Assembly (NCBI GenBank): GCA_005239175.1
Contig: ML241294.1
Coordinates: 372,001 to 436,000 of the forward strand
Length of the DNA stretch: 64,000 bases
Direction: 5' to 3'
DNA from: a halophilic archaeon SHRA6
GTDB taxonomy: Archaea > Halobacteriota > Halobacteria > Halobacteriales > Haloferacaceae
Under the pieces are notes generated by a model. It was not told the origin of the DNA. It ran no database searches and saw nothing but the letters and a program-made list of their open reading frames with translations. Positions within the stretch are counted from its first letter, which is position 1; every line of letters begins with the position of its first letter. A program made the translations under genes and the position numbers. Of the stretch, positions 42,359 to 51,153 are shown piece by piece.

Positions 42359-42684
42359 CGCTGGCCGCGTTCCATCTCACATCCGCGAAATCTACCATTA
42401 CAACCGATACGTCTTCGGGCTCCCAACATACTGTCTTCACCTGCGGCTGGTTGCCACGTAGTTAATAGAGGAGTAATGGAGTGGGCCACTCGGCGTCTGT
42501 CGGTGTGCTCAATGCGGTTGGTTTGAACGATTCGGGCGCCACTCGATCGGGGGGCGCCTCGGCCCAGCAACAAGAGACTGTGGGGCCAACCGACAGAAAC
42601 GAAACGGTCGTCTTCGTTTGACGGACCCTGGTATGCGGTGTATACCTTTTGTAACCGGTGGGGTATGTTTGGGTACTCTAGTAA
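42359..42684. other. Divergent intergenic region, no gene seen
   Basis: 326 nt between the GT4 and ABC-exporter start codons. GGCGCC occurs twice around 42536-42562 as a weak inverted pair. No clear TATA box precedes either gene at the leaderless distance. Confidence 0.4.
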
Positions 42685-44481
42685 ATGACGGACCACTATT
42701 CGCTCCGCCGGAAGATCGCGGCGCTCTATCGCGTTGGCCAGTATCGTCCCCGATACGCCGCCGCAATTGTCGTGTTGAGCATTGCCGCGGCGGCGCTTGA
42801 GGGGATCGGGCTGAGCTTTCTATTGCCGATCGTTGAGAGCTTCGAAAGCGGCGGGTCGATCGATCCCTCTGGCGGCTTGTTAGGGGTATTTCAGTCCGCT
42901 TACGCTGCGGTCGGCGTCCCGTTTACGATGGGCTATCTCGTCGCCGGCGTAATGGTGGCCATGACGATTCGGTACTCGCTCAGTTTCGTCGTGGCCTGGC
43001 TCAGGGCTGCAATCCGTGTCCACTATGTCACACATATTCGGGTCGTTGCACTCGACAGGGCGCTCGACGCGAAGATGAGCTATTTCGATCAGGAAGGCTC
43101 AGACGAGATCTTGAATGCGATCATTACCGAGGCAAACTACGCAGGTAAGTCCATAAACACGCTCGTTTCGCTGACCCAACGGGGCCTTTTGGCGGCCGTG
43201 TACCTCACAATCGCACTGTACTTCGCACCAGTTCTCACCGTCATCGTCTTCTCGCTGTTCGGGACACTCGTGCTCGGTTCGCGTTACGTCGTCGAATCTG
43301 GCTATTCGGTTGGTGACCGACTCGCGACCGCGAATGAGCGGATTCAGCGATCTGCACAGGCCGGGACACAGGGGATTGGTGCCGTCAAGCTCTTTGGATT
43401 AAAGTCGCGAATCCGATCGCAGTTCGCCGACGCAACGGAACAGTACACCGACGCGAAAATACAGGTCGAACGGAACAAGGCCGCGATTACTGACGGCTAC
43501 CAACTCGCCGCGGCCATCTCGCTTTTTGCCCTCATCTACCTTGCATTTGCGTTTGCGAACCTCTCGCTCGCGTCGTTCGGGGTCTTTTTGTTCGCGATCT
43601 TCCGGCTGACGCCAATGATAAACAGCATGAATGAGAGCGTCTACGATCTCGAACAGCGACTCCCACACCTCATCAGGGTTCAGGAGTTCACAGACGAGCT
43701 CTCACGCGAGCGCGAGCCGAGTTCGGGAAGTCGAAGCTTGCCGGTACCCGTTGACACCGTCGAGATGGCTGACGTTTCTTTCGCGTACCCGACGTCCGAA
43801 CGCGTGCTGTCGAACATCTCCTTCGAAGTGAGCCGCGGAGAGTTCATCGCGTTCGTTGGGCCCTCAGGGGCGGGAAAGTCGACGATCGCCTCGCTTTTGA
43901 CTCGTCTGTACGAACCCGACAGCGGCCGGATTTACGCCGACGGAATACCGATCGACGAGGTCGACATGTCTGCGTGGCGCGATCGGGTGTCGATCGTCAG
44001 ACAGCAACCACACCTGTTCAATGCAACCCTCGCAGAGAACGTCATGATTGGGCGATCGGATGCAACCCGCCAGGAGGTCGAACAGGTGTGTTCGGTTGCA
44101 GAGGTGGATGAATTCGTCGACGACCTCGAAGACGGATACGACACCGAACTCGGAGACAACGGGATTCGCCTCTCCGGTGGCCAGCGCCAGCGCGTGGCGA
44201 TCGCACGCGCACTCTTGAAGGACGCAGACCTGTTGGTGATGGACGAGGCGACGAGCGATCTCGACACAGCACTAGAAAAGCGGGTCCACACCGCCATCGA
44301 ACGGATGGACCGTGATTTCGCGCTCGTCGTTATCGCCCATCGGCTGTCAACGGTGACCGACGCAGATCGAATATACACCGTCGAAGACGGGTTCATCACC
44401 GAAACAGGGGGCCACGGAGAACTCCTCGAGGCAGGTGGACAGTACGCTGACTTCTATGCACTTCAAGCGGAGACCAACTGA
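42685..44481 (+). CDS. ABC exporter (permease-ATPase fusion), likely lipid-linked oligosaccharide flippase
   Basis: 598 residues: six transmembrane helices in the first 320 residues, then a nucleotide-binding domain with GPSGAGKST (Walker A, about 393-401), LSGGQRQR (signature) and LLVMDEATSDLD (Walker B), then the switch His in VIAHRLSTV. The layout equals MsbA/PglK half-transporters, which act as homodimers. Position between glycosyltransferases and overlap with the next GT2 gene (ATGA) point to flipping of a lipid-linked glycan, inferred from context. Confidence 0.92.
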   Translation: MTDHYSLRRKIAALYRVGQYRPRYAAAIVVLSIAAAALEGIGLSFLLPIVESFESGGSIDPSGGLLGVFQSAYAAVGVPFTMGYLVAGVMVAMTIRYSLSFVVAWLRAAIRVHYVTHIRVVALDRALDAKMSYFDQEGSDEILNAIITEANYAGKSINTLVSLTQRGLLAAVYLTIALYFAPVLTVIVFSLFGTLVLGSRYVVESGYSVGDRLATANERIQRSAQAGTQGIGAVKLFGLKSRIRSQFADATEQYTDAKIQVERNKAAITDGYQLAAAISLFALIYLAFAFANLSLASFGVFLFAIFRLTPMINSMNESVYDLEQRLPHLIRVQEFTDELSREREPSSGSRSLPVPVDTVEMADVSFAYPTSERVLSNISFEVSRGEFIAFVGPSGAGKSTIASLLTRLYEPDSGRIYADGIPIDEVDMSAWRDRVSIVRQQPHLFNATLAENVMIGRSDATRQEVEQVCSVAEVDEFVDDLEDGYDTELGDNGIRLSGGQRQRVAIARALLKDADLLVMDEATSDLDTALEKRVHTAIERMDRDFALVVIAHRLSTVTDADRIYTVEDGFITETGGHGELLEAGGQYADFYALQAETN

Positions 44482-45488
44482 TGACTGACGCAACCGACGA
44501 ACAATCCCGAGAGCCATACCCAACTAGCTTCGATCTAGACGACCGCGTGCCACGGCGACTCAGTGTCGTTGTCCCGACATACGACCGCTCAGAGATGCTG
44601 AATGCGGCCCTTGAGAGCATCTGCACACAGACGTATACGAACATAGAGCTGATTGTCGTCGACGACGGCTCAACTGTTCCGGTCACTGAATCGATGCTGC
44701 CATCTGATGCCGATCGGCTTGCGTCTGTCAAGATACGCAGACACGAAACAAACCGCGGTGCGAACGTTGCCCGAAATACCGGGATCTGCGCGTCGAGCGG
44801 CGAGTACGTTGGATTCCTCGATGACGATGACCGGTGGCATGAGCGGAAGGCCGAGCGCGTCGTTGAGCGGTTCGAGTCGGCTGATCCGGCTGTCGGGGTC
44901 GTGTACACCGGAAAGCGAACCGAACACCGCGACGGAACAGAATCGATTACAACACCAACTTCCAGCGGCAACGTGACGAAGCAATTGCTTGTCGGCAAGA
45001 ATTTTGGACAGTTCTCAGCGATTACGGTCAAAGCAAGCGCGATCGCAGAGGCAGGGCTACCAGACGAGCGATTTCCGGCGTGGCAGGATCGAGAGTGGTT
45101 TTTCCGGCTGAGCGAAATTTGTCATTTCGAGCCGATCGAAGCGCCGTTGACAATCAGGAAAGTAGATCACACCGATCGAATCGGATATGGGTTCGAGGCG
45201 CAACGAGACGTTGCGTATCCACTATTTATCAACAAACACTACGCGATGGCCCGCAAACACGGCCGATACTACGCGCGATCGTTCGTCGCGTCGCTCCGGC
45301 GAGCACTCGCAGGAACCGCGCGCCGCTGTGGGCGCTATCGGGAGGCTCGGAAGTACTATCTGTTATCGATTACAGCAAATCCGCTACATTTGGCCTCATA
45401 TCCCTACTTGCTCGCGACACTCGGCGGCAAGTGGTCATATTGTCGGATCCGTCGGATAAAACGCATCGTATCGGGGGTTTCACAATGA
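44481..45488 (+). CDS. Family 2 glycosyltransferase
   Basis: 335 residues. LSVVVPTYDRSEMLNAALESI, LIVVDDGSTVPV, NRGANVARNTGICASSGEYVGFLDDDDRWHERK (DxD) and PAWQDREWFFRLSE define the GT-A domain. It ends in the same type of helical tail as the GT2 at 39293 (REARKYYLLSITANPLHLASYPYLLATLGG). It is coupled to the ABC exporter by a 1-nt start-stop overlap, so the two probably act on the same glycan. Confidence 0.91.
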   Translation: MTDATDEQSREPYPTSFDLDDRVPRRLSVVVPTYDRSEMLNAALESICTQTYTNIELIVVDDGSTVPVTESMLPSDADRLASVKIRRHETNRGANVARNTGICASSGEYVGFLDDDDRWHERKAERVVERFESADPAVGVVYTGKRTEHRDGTESITTPTSSGNVTKQLLVGKNFGQFSAITVKASAIAEAGLPDERFPAWQDREWFFRLSEICHFEPIEAPLTIRKVDHTDRIGYGFEAQRDVAYPLFINKHYAMARKHGRYYARSFVASLRRALAGTARRCGRYREARKYYLLSITANPLHLASYPYLLATLGGKWSYCRIRRIKRIVSGVSQ

Positions 45489-45576
45489 GATCGATCGTAC
45501 AGGACGACCCGATCGGCAGACGGCTTGACTGTGGCTTTCGATTCGGTCGATCGCAGTCCCCTGGAGGTGGGGTAAA

Positions 45577-46101
45577 ATGACTGGCGGGGACGAGCTGACG
45601 AGGGTCGACCTGTTTGAGGTCCTGAGTAGCGATCGGCGGCGAGCGCTGCTTTGTTTTCTCCGCCTGCGAGGGGGTGAGGCTGATCTCCGCAAGCTTGCAA
45701 CCCAGATCGCGGCATGGGAACAAGACATCGATCCAGAAGCAGTCTCTGAGGAGGATACAAAACGCGTGTACATCTCGCTGTACCAATCGCACCTCCCGAA
45801 ACTAGAAGAATACGAGCTCGTCTCGTACGATTCGGACACCAAACAGGTTTCTGCAACCGAGCAAACGAAAGAAGTAATCGCGTTGTTTACCGAGCCGACC
45901 GTGCAGTGGGAGAGGTACTACTTGCTCGTGGCAGGAGTCGGGTTCGGTGTGTTTGGGCTGCACGTTGCTGGAATCATCACCGTTCCAATCGTTGCGTTCA
46001 CCCTCGTGGTCCTCGGTGCGCTAATTGGGCTGTCAATCGCACACTACTACCGCCACCGACTCGTCATACGCAACGCTCTGTCGGAGTTTTCCTGCATTTA
46101 G
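45577..46101 (+). CDS. DUF7344 winged-helix membrane protein
   Basis: 174 residues. LFEVLSSDRRRALLCFLRLRGGEADLRKLATQIAAWEQDID, then TKRVYISLYQSHLPKLEEYELVSYD, is the clearest DUF7344 match of the four. Two membrane helices follow (LLVAGVGFGVFGLHVAGII, VAFTLVVLGALIGLSIAHYY). A GGAGGTG stands 9 nt before the ATG, so this copy is translated from a leadered message, perhaps with the GT2 gene 88 nt upstream. The last four codons and the stop lie in the first unit of the 25-bp repeat block. Confidence 0.85.
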   Translation: MTGGDELTRVDLFEVLSSDRRRALLCFLRLRGGEADLRKLATQIAAWEQDIDPEAVSEEDTKRVYISLYQSHLPKLEEYELVSYDSDTKQVSATEQTKEVIALFTEPTVQWERYYLLVAGVGFGVFGLHVAGIITVPIVAFTLVVLGALIGLSIAHYYRHRLVIRNALSEFSCI

Positions 46102-46291
46102 GGTTGTTAGCAATTTCTGCATATCGGATCATTAGCAACTCCTGCATGTCGGGTCGTTAGTAATTTCTGCATGTCGAGCCGTTAGCAACTCCTGCATGTC
46201 GGGTCGTTAGTAATTTCTGCATGTCGTGTCGTTGCCAACCCCTGCACGTCGAGTCGTTAGCAATTTCTGCACGTCGAGTCGTTAGTAGGCG
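46092..46291. repeat. 8 x 25-bp tandem repeat
   Basis: Eight contiguous 25-bp units beginning CTGCATGTCGGGTCGTTAG, at 46092, 46117, 46142, 46167, 46192, 46217, 46242 and 46267. Units differ by a few bases; units 3 and 5 are identical, and endings alternate between AATTT and AACTC. There are no unique spacers, so this is not a CRISPR array. The block starts inside the 3' end of the DUF7344 gene and stops 34 nt before the oxidoreductase start codon. Confidence 0.92.
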
Positions 46292-46325
46292 TATACTTTT
46301 TCATCGGTATCCGGTGAGGACATAC

Positions 46326-47486
46326 ATGACATACGACGTTGCGATCGTCGGAACCGGCGCTGATCCGGAGACCCGAAACCGCGAGGGCTACGCGATGGCG
46401 TACCGACATGCCGGTGGATACGAACGGCTCAAGGACTGCTCGATCGTTGCGTGTGCAGATATTGTCCCCGAGAACGCAGAGGCATTCGCCGCCCACCACG
46501 ATGTCGAGGGGGTCTACGAGGATCACCAGACGATGCTTGAATCTGCTGAACCCGATATTGTCAGCGTCTGCGTCCCGCCAGCAGTCCACGCCGATATTGT
46601 CGTCGACTGCGCACAAGCACCGTCGGTACAGGCGATCCACTGTGAGAAACCGATGGCGACGACCCCTGCGGACTGTCGCCAAATGGTCGATGTCTGTGAA
46701 TCAGCGGGTGTGCAGCTGACGATCGATCACCAACGGCGGTTCGCACAACCGGTCCAAGAAGCCAAACAGCGGCTCGATGCAGGCGATATTGGCGAGCTCC
46801 GCCGTCTCGAGTGGTCGGAGGTGAATCTTTTTGATGCGGGATCACACCTATTCGACCTCTGTGATTTCTTTACAGACGGCGAGCGCGTCGAGTGGGTGTT
46901 GGCTGGCATCGACTGCGCCCGCGAGAACCGGTGGTTCGGCGCGCTCAACGAGACGCGCGCGATTGCTCAGTGGCGGTACAATGACGGAACACTCGGGTTC
47001 GCCTCCACGGCCGAGGAGGGTCGATCGCTCGTAGATGCGTACTTGCGGCTCGTCGGGAGCGACGGCGAGATCGAGATTCAGCCGAACGAGGGCCCGCCGC
47101 TTCGGATGCGAACCGACGGTGAGTGGACCGCAATCGGAAGCGGTGACGAGAACGTCTACGGGCCAACCGAGGGTCGGATTCGGAAAGTAGCAGATATCGC
47201 CGCCGAGCGCATCCCGTTCATGATTGATCCGTTTGAGGATCCAGTGACACACTACGAACGGGCGATCGAGCACGTCGTCGAGTGTCTCACAACCGGAGAT
47301 GAACCACTCATTTCTGGACGGACCGCAATCAGAGGCACGGAACTGGTGTTCGCAAGCTGGGAGTCCTCCCGACAGCGCGGTCGGGTCCAACTGCCGCTTT
47401 CGATCGATGACAACCCGCTTGAATCGATGTACGAAGACGGAAAGCTCGCAGACACACCAACGCTCGCAACACCCGATCAATCCTAA
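46326..47486 (+). CDS. Gfo/Idh/MocA-family oxidoreductase
   Basis: 386 residues from ATG 46326. VAIVGTGADPETRNREGYAM is a modified Rossmann loop; VSVCVPPAVHADIV and HCEKPMATT (the EKP motif with catalytic Lys) are diagnostic, followed by TIDHQRRFAQPV and FDAGSHLFDL with the catalytic His. It oxidises or epimerises a sugar or sugar nucleotide with NAD(P). The frame is open back to 46221 through the repeat block, but translation there would only give repeat-encoded peptide. It is flanked by repeat arrays on both sides. Confidence 0.9.
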   Translation: MTYDVAIVGTGADPETRNREGYAMAYRHAGGYERLKDCSIVACADIVPENAEAFAAHHDVEGVYEDHQTMLESAEPDIVSVCVPPAVHADIVVDCAQAPSVQAIHCEKPMATTPADCRQMVDVCESAGVQLTIDHQRRFAQPVQEAKQRLDAGDIGELRRLEWSEVNLFDAGSHLFDLCDFFTDGERVEWVLAGIDCARENRWFGALNETRAIAQWRYNDGTLGFASTAEEGRSLVDAYLRLVGSDGEIEIQPNEGPPLRMRTDGEWTAIGSGDENVYGPTEGRIRKVADIAAERIPFMIDPFEDPVTHYERAIEHVVECLTTGDEPLISGRTAIRGTELVFASWESSRQRGRVQLPLSIDDNPLESMYEDGKLADTPTLATPDQS

Positions 47487-47506
47487 GACCCAGTTCCAGA
47501 CGAGGC

Positions 47507-47649
47507 GTCAGTGAACTGCTGAATGGGGGCATCAGTGGACTTCTTGATCGGGACGTCAGTGGACTTCTTGACCGGGACGTTAGTGGACTTCTTGATCGGG
47601 ACGTCAGTGGACTTCTTGATCGGGACGTCAGTGGACTTCTGACGGGGGC
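47507..47649. repeat. 6 x 24-bp tandem repeat
   Basis: Six units beginning GTCAGTGGACTTCTTGATCG, at 47507, 47531, 47555, 47579, 47603 and 47627; the first is divergent and the last has lost one base. Because the unit is a multiple of three, an antisense frame shows an eight-residue repeat (KKSTDVPI), but nothing suggests a real protein. It begins 20 nt after the oxidoreductase stop codon. Confidence 0.9.
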
Positions 47650-47773
47650 GCCAGTGAGCTGGTGACAAACAGCGCACGACTACGCCAAACTGTCGGAGGA
47701 TAGAACACTCATCCGTCCGAGAAGATGTAAGAAACATAATATTTATGGGGAGTATGCACACATTAACACACGC

Positions 47774-48259
47774 ATGGCACACGATCTGGCACACGATCGC
47801 GCTCGCACTGACCGATCTGACGTTGACAACGACAGTCAACGGAATTTCGGTCGGCGAGCGTGTCTACGACTCGTCTCGACGGCGATCGGTTCGCTTGTCG
47901 CGGCAACAGCTGGTAGCGTAGTTTCAAAAGCGAATCAACCGACCGGTCGACACCAACGCATGTTGACAATCACAGGATCCGGCGATCTCTCGAAATTCAG
48001 GATTACCATCGATGGGACCCTCGAGTCAGCCGCAGATACTGACCCGATGGGGGAACCTCGCGTGTCCGGAAGCAGTGCGGAAGGTGTCGTCGTCGACGGT
48101 GACCGCCACTATCTGGTGGACGGTGACATCGCCGATTTGACTGTTGACGGAACCGCGTCCGTTTCAGTCTCACGTCGAGACCAACCGCTTGCGTTTACCG
48201 ATGCAGAAAAGAACCGCATGTCTCGCCGACCACTCTCGGCGATCGCACTCGAGCGGTAG
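47774..48259 (+). CDS. Tat-exported small beta-rich protein
   Basis: 161 residues. FGRRACLRLVSTAIGSLVAATAG (about 25-47) is a Tat signal. The mature part (HQRMLTITGSGDLSKFRITIDGTLESA, then YLVDGDIADLTVDGTASVSVSRRD) resembles a beta domain found at the ends of haloarchaeal secreted carbohydrate-active proteins. It has no catalytic motif. It lies just before a GT4 gene and could be a surface glycan-associated protein; that is inference. Confidence 0.7.
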   Translation: MAHDLAHDRARTDRSDVDNDSQRNFGRRACLRLVSTAIGSLVAATAGSVVSKANQPTGRHQRMLTITGSGDLSKFRITIDGTLESAADTDPMGEPRVSGSSAEGVVVDGDRHYLVDGDIADLTVDGTASVSVSRRDQPLAFTDAEKNRMSRRPLSAIALER

Positions 48260-48310
48260 CGAGCGGCTACTTTTCTGTTTTGGCGGTCGAATCCGGATCA
48301 TACCGATCCA

Positions 48311-49507
48311 ATGTACTCGATAATCGCCGGTGCGATAAACCATCCCGATCCGCTCAATCCGTATCGGGGTCTTTTTAATCACCGAAGCCTCCGATCGCTG
48401 TCTGAGGCCGGTACAGACGTCTCTGTCGTCTCACCGCGCCCGCACGCGCCGCCGGTTGGTCCGTACGCGGAGTTCGCATCGATCCCAAAGACCGAGTCGT
48501 GGGGGCCGTACATCGCTCACTATCCGCGCTTTTGGTATCTTCTCCCGAAGCGACTGCTGTATGCGGTATCCGGACGCTCCTACGCAAAGCGCATCCCGCG
48601 GTACGTCGAGCGAACCTTCGAGGTTCCTGACGTCATCCACGCGTGCCACATCTATCCAGACGGCTACGGATTGTTGCCATACGCTCGTCGTCACGACGTA
48701 CCGCTTTTTGTCGTCTCCCACGGGAAGCTCTTGAATGATTTTGACACACTTCCGCCGGGAGTGGCAAAGAAGGTTGAATCGACCCTCGAAGCCGCGACTG
48801 GGGTGTTTTGCGTCAGCGATGCCCTGCAACAAAAAGCCAAGCAGCTCACAGACCCGCGGAAGGTTCGAACCGTCCCGATCGGTGCCGATCCAGCGTCGTT
48901 CCCAGTCGACACGCGCGAACAGATCCGTCGAGAGCTTGGGATCGCTCCGGAGACAACACTCGTGCTCTTCGTCGGTCAGTTCACCGATCGAAAGGGGATC
49001 CCCGAGATCTGTGAACTGCTTCGACGTACCGAGATCGACAACATCGAGTTCGCGTTTATCGGCCACGGCGGTACCCAACGCGAGAAATTACAGAAAGCGC
49101 TGGAATCGAGCGCATATTCCGCCGAACACCTATACACAGGTGTGAGTTCAGAGACGCTCCAGCGGTGGTATGCCGCCGCAGACCTGCTGTTGTTGCCGAG
49201 CCACGCGGAGGGCCGCCCGACCGTCATCTACGAGGCGATGGCAAGCGAAACCGCGGTTCTCGCCTCCGCAGTTGGCGGCGTCCCCGAGCAGGTCGACGAC
49301 GGCATTACCGGGGCGCTTGTCCCGCCGGGCGATGTGGACGCGCTCGTTGAGACACTCGAATCGACGGTCGCCGATCACGAGGCACTCGCAAGGATGGGCC
49401 GTCGGGGGCTCGATCGGCTTCAATCGGAGGGGTGGACCTGGGCCGATCACGCCGATCGGGTTCAGGAGATCCACATGGAGGTAGTTCATGATAGAAAACA
49501 AGAATAA
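48311..49507 (+). CDS. Family 4 glycosyltransferase
   Basis: 398 residues, GT-B. N-domain: LNPYRGLFNHRSLRSL, and VIHACHIYPDGYGLLPYARRHDVPLFVVSHGKL. C-domain: TTLVLFVGQFTDRKGIPEICELL, FAFIGHGGTQREKLQ and LLLPSHAEGRPTVIYEAMASETAVLASAVGGVPE with the donor-site Glu pair. It overlaps the next GT4 gene by 20 nt. A decayed relative of this gene lies at 52862-53378. Confidence 0.92.
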   Translation: MYSIIAGAINHPDPLNPYRGLFNHRSLRSLSEAGTDVSVVSPRPHAPPVGPYAEFASIPKTESWGPYIAHYPRFWYLLPKRLLYAVSGRSYAKRIPRYVERTFEVPDVIHACHIYPDGYGLLPYARRHDVPLFVVSHGKLLNDFDTLPPGVAKKVESTLEAATGVFCVSDALQQKAKQLTDPRKVRTVPIGADPASFPVDTREQIRRELGIAPETTLVLFVGQFTDRKGIPEICELLRRTEIDNIEFAFIGHGGTQREKLQKALESSAYSAEHLYTGVSSETLQRWYAAADLLLLPSHAEGRPTVIYEAMASETAVLASAVGGVPEQVDDGITGALVPPGDVDALVETLESTVADHEALARMGRRGLDRLQSEGWTWADHADRVQEIHMEVVHDRKQE

Positions 49508-50630
49508 TACGAAACAGACAACCACAGTGGCGGATTCGGAACTGTCGATCCTTGCGGTCACCGGCCACCGGCCGACGGAGCTCCGCGGATCGATCGTTGG
49601 TCTTGATGCGACAGTAATCGATATCAACGGATCCTCGATCCGCGATCGAATCAGGACGATTGCCACAGACGTCCGTCCGGCCCTCGAACTCCGAGATCCC
49701 GACGTCGTTATACTTGACTGTCATGAGCTCACCGGTGCGCTGGTTGCACTTCTTGCAACTCGGCTTTCGGTGCCGATCGTCCCGCGAATTGTCGGCGACA
49801 ACTGGCGCGGGCTCAAAGAGGACGGGATCAACGCCGCACGCCGCCGGGGCGACAGTGCGGCCCAGTTGCGGTATAATGCCGGTATGCAGCTCAATTCGTT
49901 CGCATACTCGCACGCGGCCGGGTTTATTGTCGTTTCGACCGATCTCCGCCATACTGTCGCTGCCAAGACCGGAGTCAGCCCCGATCGGATCGCCGTTGTC
50001 CCCGTACCCGCAACACAAGAGACGTACCGATCGGGGACAGCGGCGCGCGCGAGAGAGACATACGATATCCAGGAGGAATCGGTCCTACTCACCGTGACGA
50101 ACCTCTCGTTCGAAGCCAAACTCAGCGGCGCACTGACGATGATCGACGAAATCCTGCCGCTGCTCTCGGCGGATCCTGACCTCGCGTACGTGATCGCCGG
50201 TGACGGTCCTCAGCATTCTGAGCTGCTCTCGTTTCTCGATCGACGCGTGACCGATCCGAAAGTCCGAGACCGGATATACACCCCTGGCTTCGTCGACCAG
50301 GTTGGCGACCTGTATGACCTCGCCGACGCGTTTGTGTATGTCTCGTATCGAGACGGCTATCCGAACGCCGTCCTCGAAGCACAAGCGGCCGGCCTCGCAG
50401 TCGTCGCAAACGACGCGTACGGAATGCGCGAGCAGATAACAGACGGTAAAACTGGATTTTTGATCGACCCGACGACCTCCGGAGCGCTTCGTGATCGGGT
50501 TGAGACGTTACTTTCGGACCGAAAACTGCGCGAACGACTTGGTGAGGGTGCTGCCGATCGCGTTCGTCAAGAGAACGATCCGATCGTCGTCAGCAAACAG
50601 GTCGCGTCGGCGCTTGAGCGATTAGTGTGA
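49488..50630 (+). CDS. Family 4 glycosyltransferase
   Basis: 380 residues. DPDVVILDCHELTGALVALLATRLSVPIVPRIVGDNWRGLKEDG is the N-domain; LTVTNLSFEAKLSGALTMIDEIL, YVIAGDGPQHSELL and YVSYRDGYPNAVLEAQAAGLAVVANDAYGMREQI form the donor site. The start overlaps the end of the previous GT4 by 20 nt, so the two are coupled and likely act in sequence. A truncated relative of its N-terminus lies at 53411-53645. Confidence 0.91.
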   Translation: MIENKNNTKQTTTVADSELSILAVTGHRPTELRGSIVGLDATVIDINGSSIRDRIRTIATDVRPALELRDPDVVILDCHELTGALVALLATRLSVPIVPRIVGDNWRGLKEDGINAARRRGDSAAQLRYNAGMQLNSFAYSHAAGFIVVSTDLRHTVAAKTGVSPDRIAVVPVPATQETYRSGTAARARETYDIQEESVLLTVTNLSFEAKLSGALTMIDEILPLLSADPDLAYVIAGDGPQHSELLSFLDRRVTDPKVRDRIYTPGFVDQVGDLYDLADAFVYVSYRDGYPNAVLEAQAAGLAVVANDAYGMREQITDGKTGFLIDPTTSGALRDRVETLLSDRKLRERLGEGAADRVRQENDPIVVSKQVASALERLV

Positions 50631-50680
50631 TCAAATTGAATCAAAGGCTGTGGTGACTCGCAGTAAGGCGGAGAGATACG

Positions 50681-50902
50681 CTATTTGATCAAGCGCTTGA
50701 GGTTATAGAAGATACATATCAACGCAATTTCGCGGAACGCACAGAACCAGCCATGCGCTTGCACGGCGAAGCCGAGCGACCGCTTCACACCCGAGTTCAC
50801 GCTTTCAGACATAAAGCGAGTGTTGTAGCAGTTATTGTCTATTCTGGCGTTGTGTGCGTGGTCGTACGGAATGAAGATACAATGCTTGATCAGTTGTCTC
50901 AA
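50681..50902 (-). pseudogene. Transposase C-terminal remnant (IS5-like)
   Basis: 73 codons: HAHNARIDNNCYNTRFMSESVNSGVKRSLGF, then AHGWFCAFREIALICIFYNLKRLIK. This is the DDE transposase C-terminus seen in haloarchaeal IS5-group elements, where the Glu of MSESVNSGVKR is the third catalytic residue. The rest of the gene is absent. The flanking 250 nt to 51153 are AT-rich without a gene and may hold further element scars. Confidence 0.65.
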
Positions 50903-51153
50903 TCCGATATTTTATAACACTGTTTGGACAGATTGTGCAGTTGTGCCGACTAGCGCAATAGCACTCGAGGGAAGATTATTGTGATTCATTCAAGAAATTT
51001 ATACAACGTGGAGGTTTTGTCCAGTATAGTCCTCAATTCCAGCAGGACCATACAATCAGTTTGTCGACTCGTCGTACTCATCGCTCTTGTTTCAAAGATG
51101 TTCAGTTACTTATAAATCGAGTAACCAGGGCATGACCTCCACAAGACGAGTTA

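Noticed and set aside
46092..46291. 25-bp repeat array as a CRISPR
   Set aside because: Units are directly adjacent with no spacers, and no cas gene is present.
47483..47839. Minus-strand frame with eight-residue KKSTDVPI repeats
   Set aside because: The peptide repeat follows from the 24-bp DNA repeat being a multiple of three; there is no promoter, signal or homology, and it overlaps the start of a Tat-exported protein gene.
50681..50902. Transposase fragment as an intact small gene
   Set aside because: Only the C-terminal catalytic segment of a DDE transposase is present; the other catalytic residues are missing.
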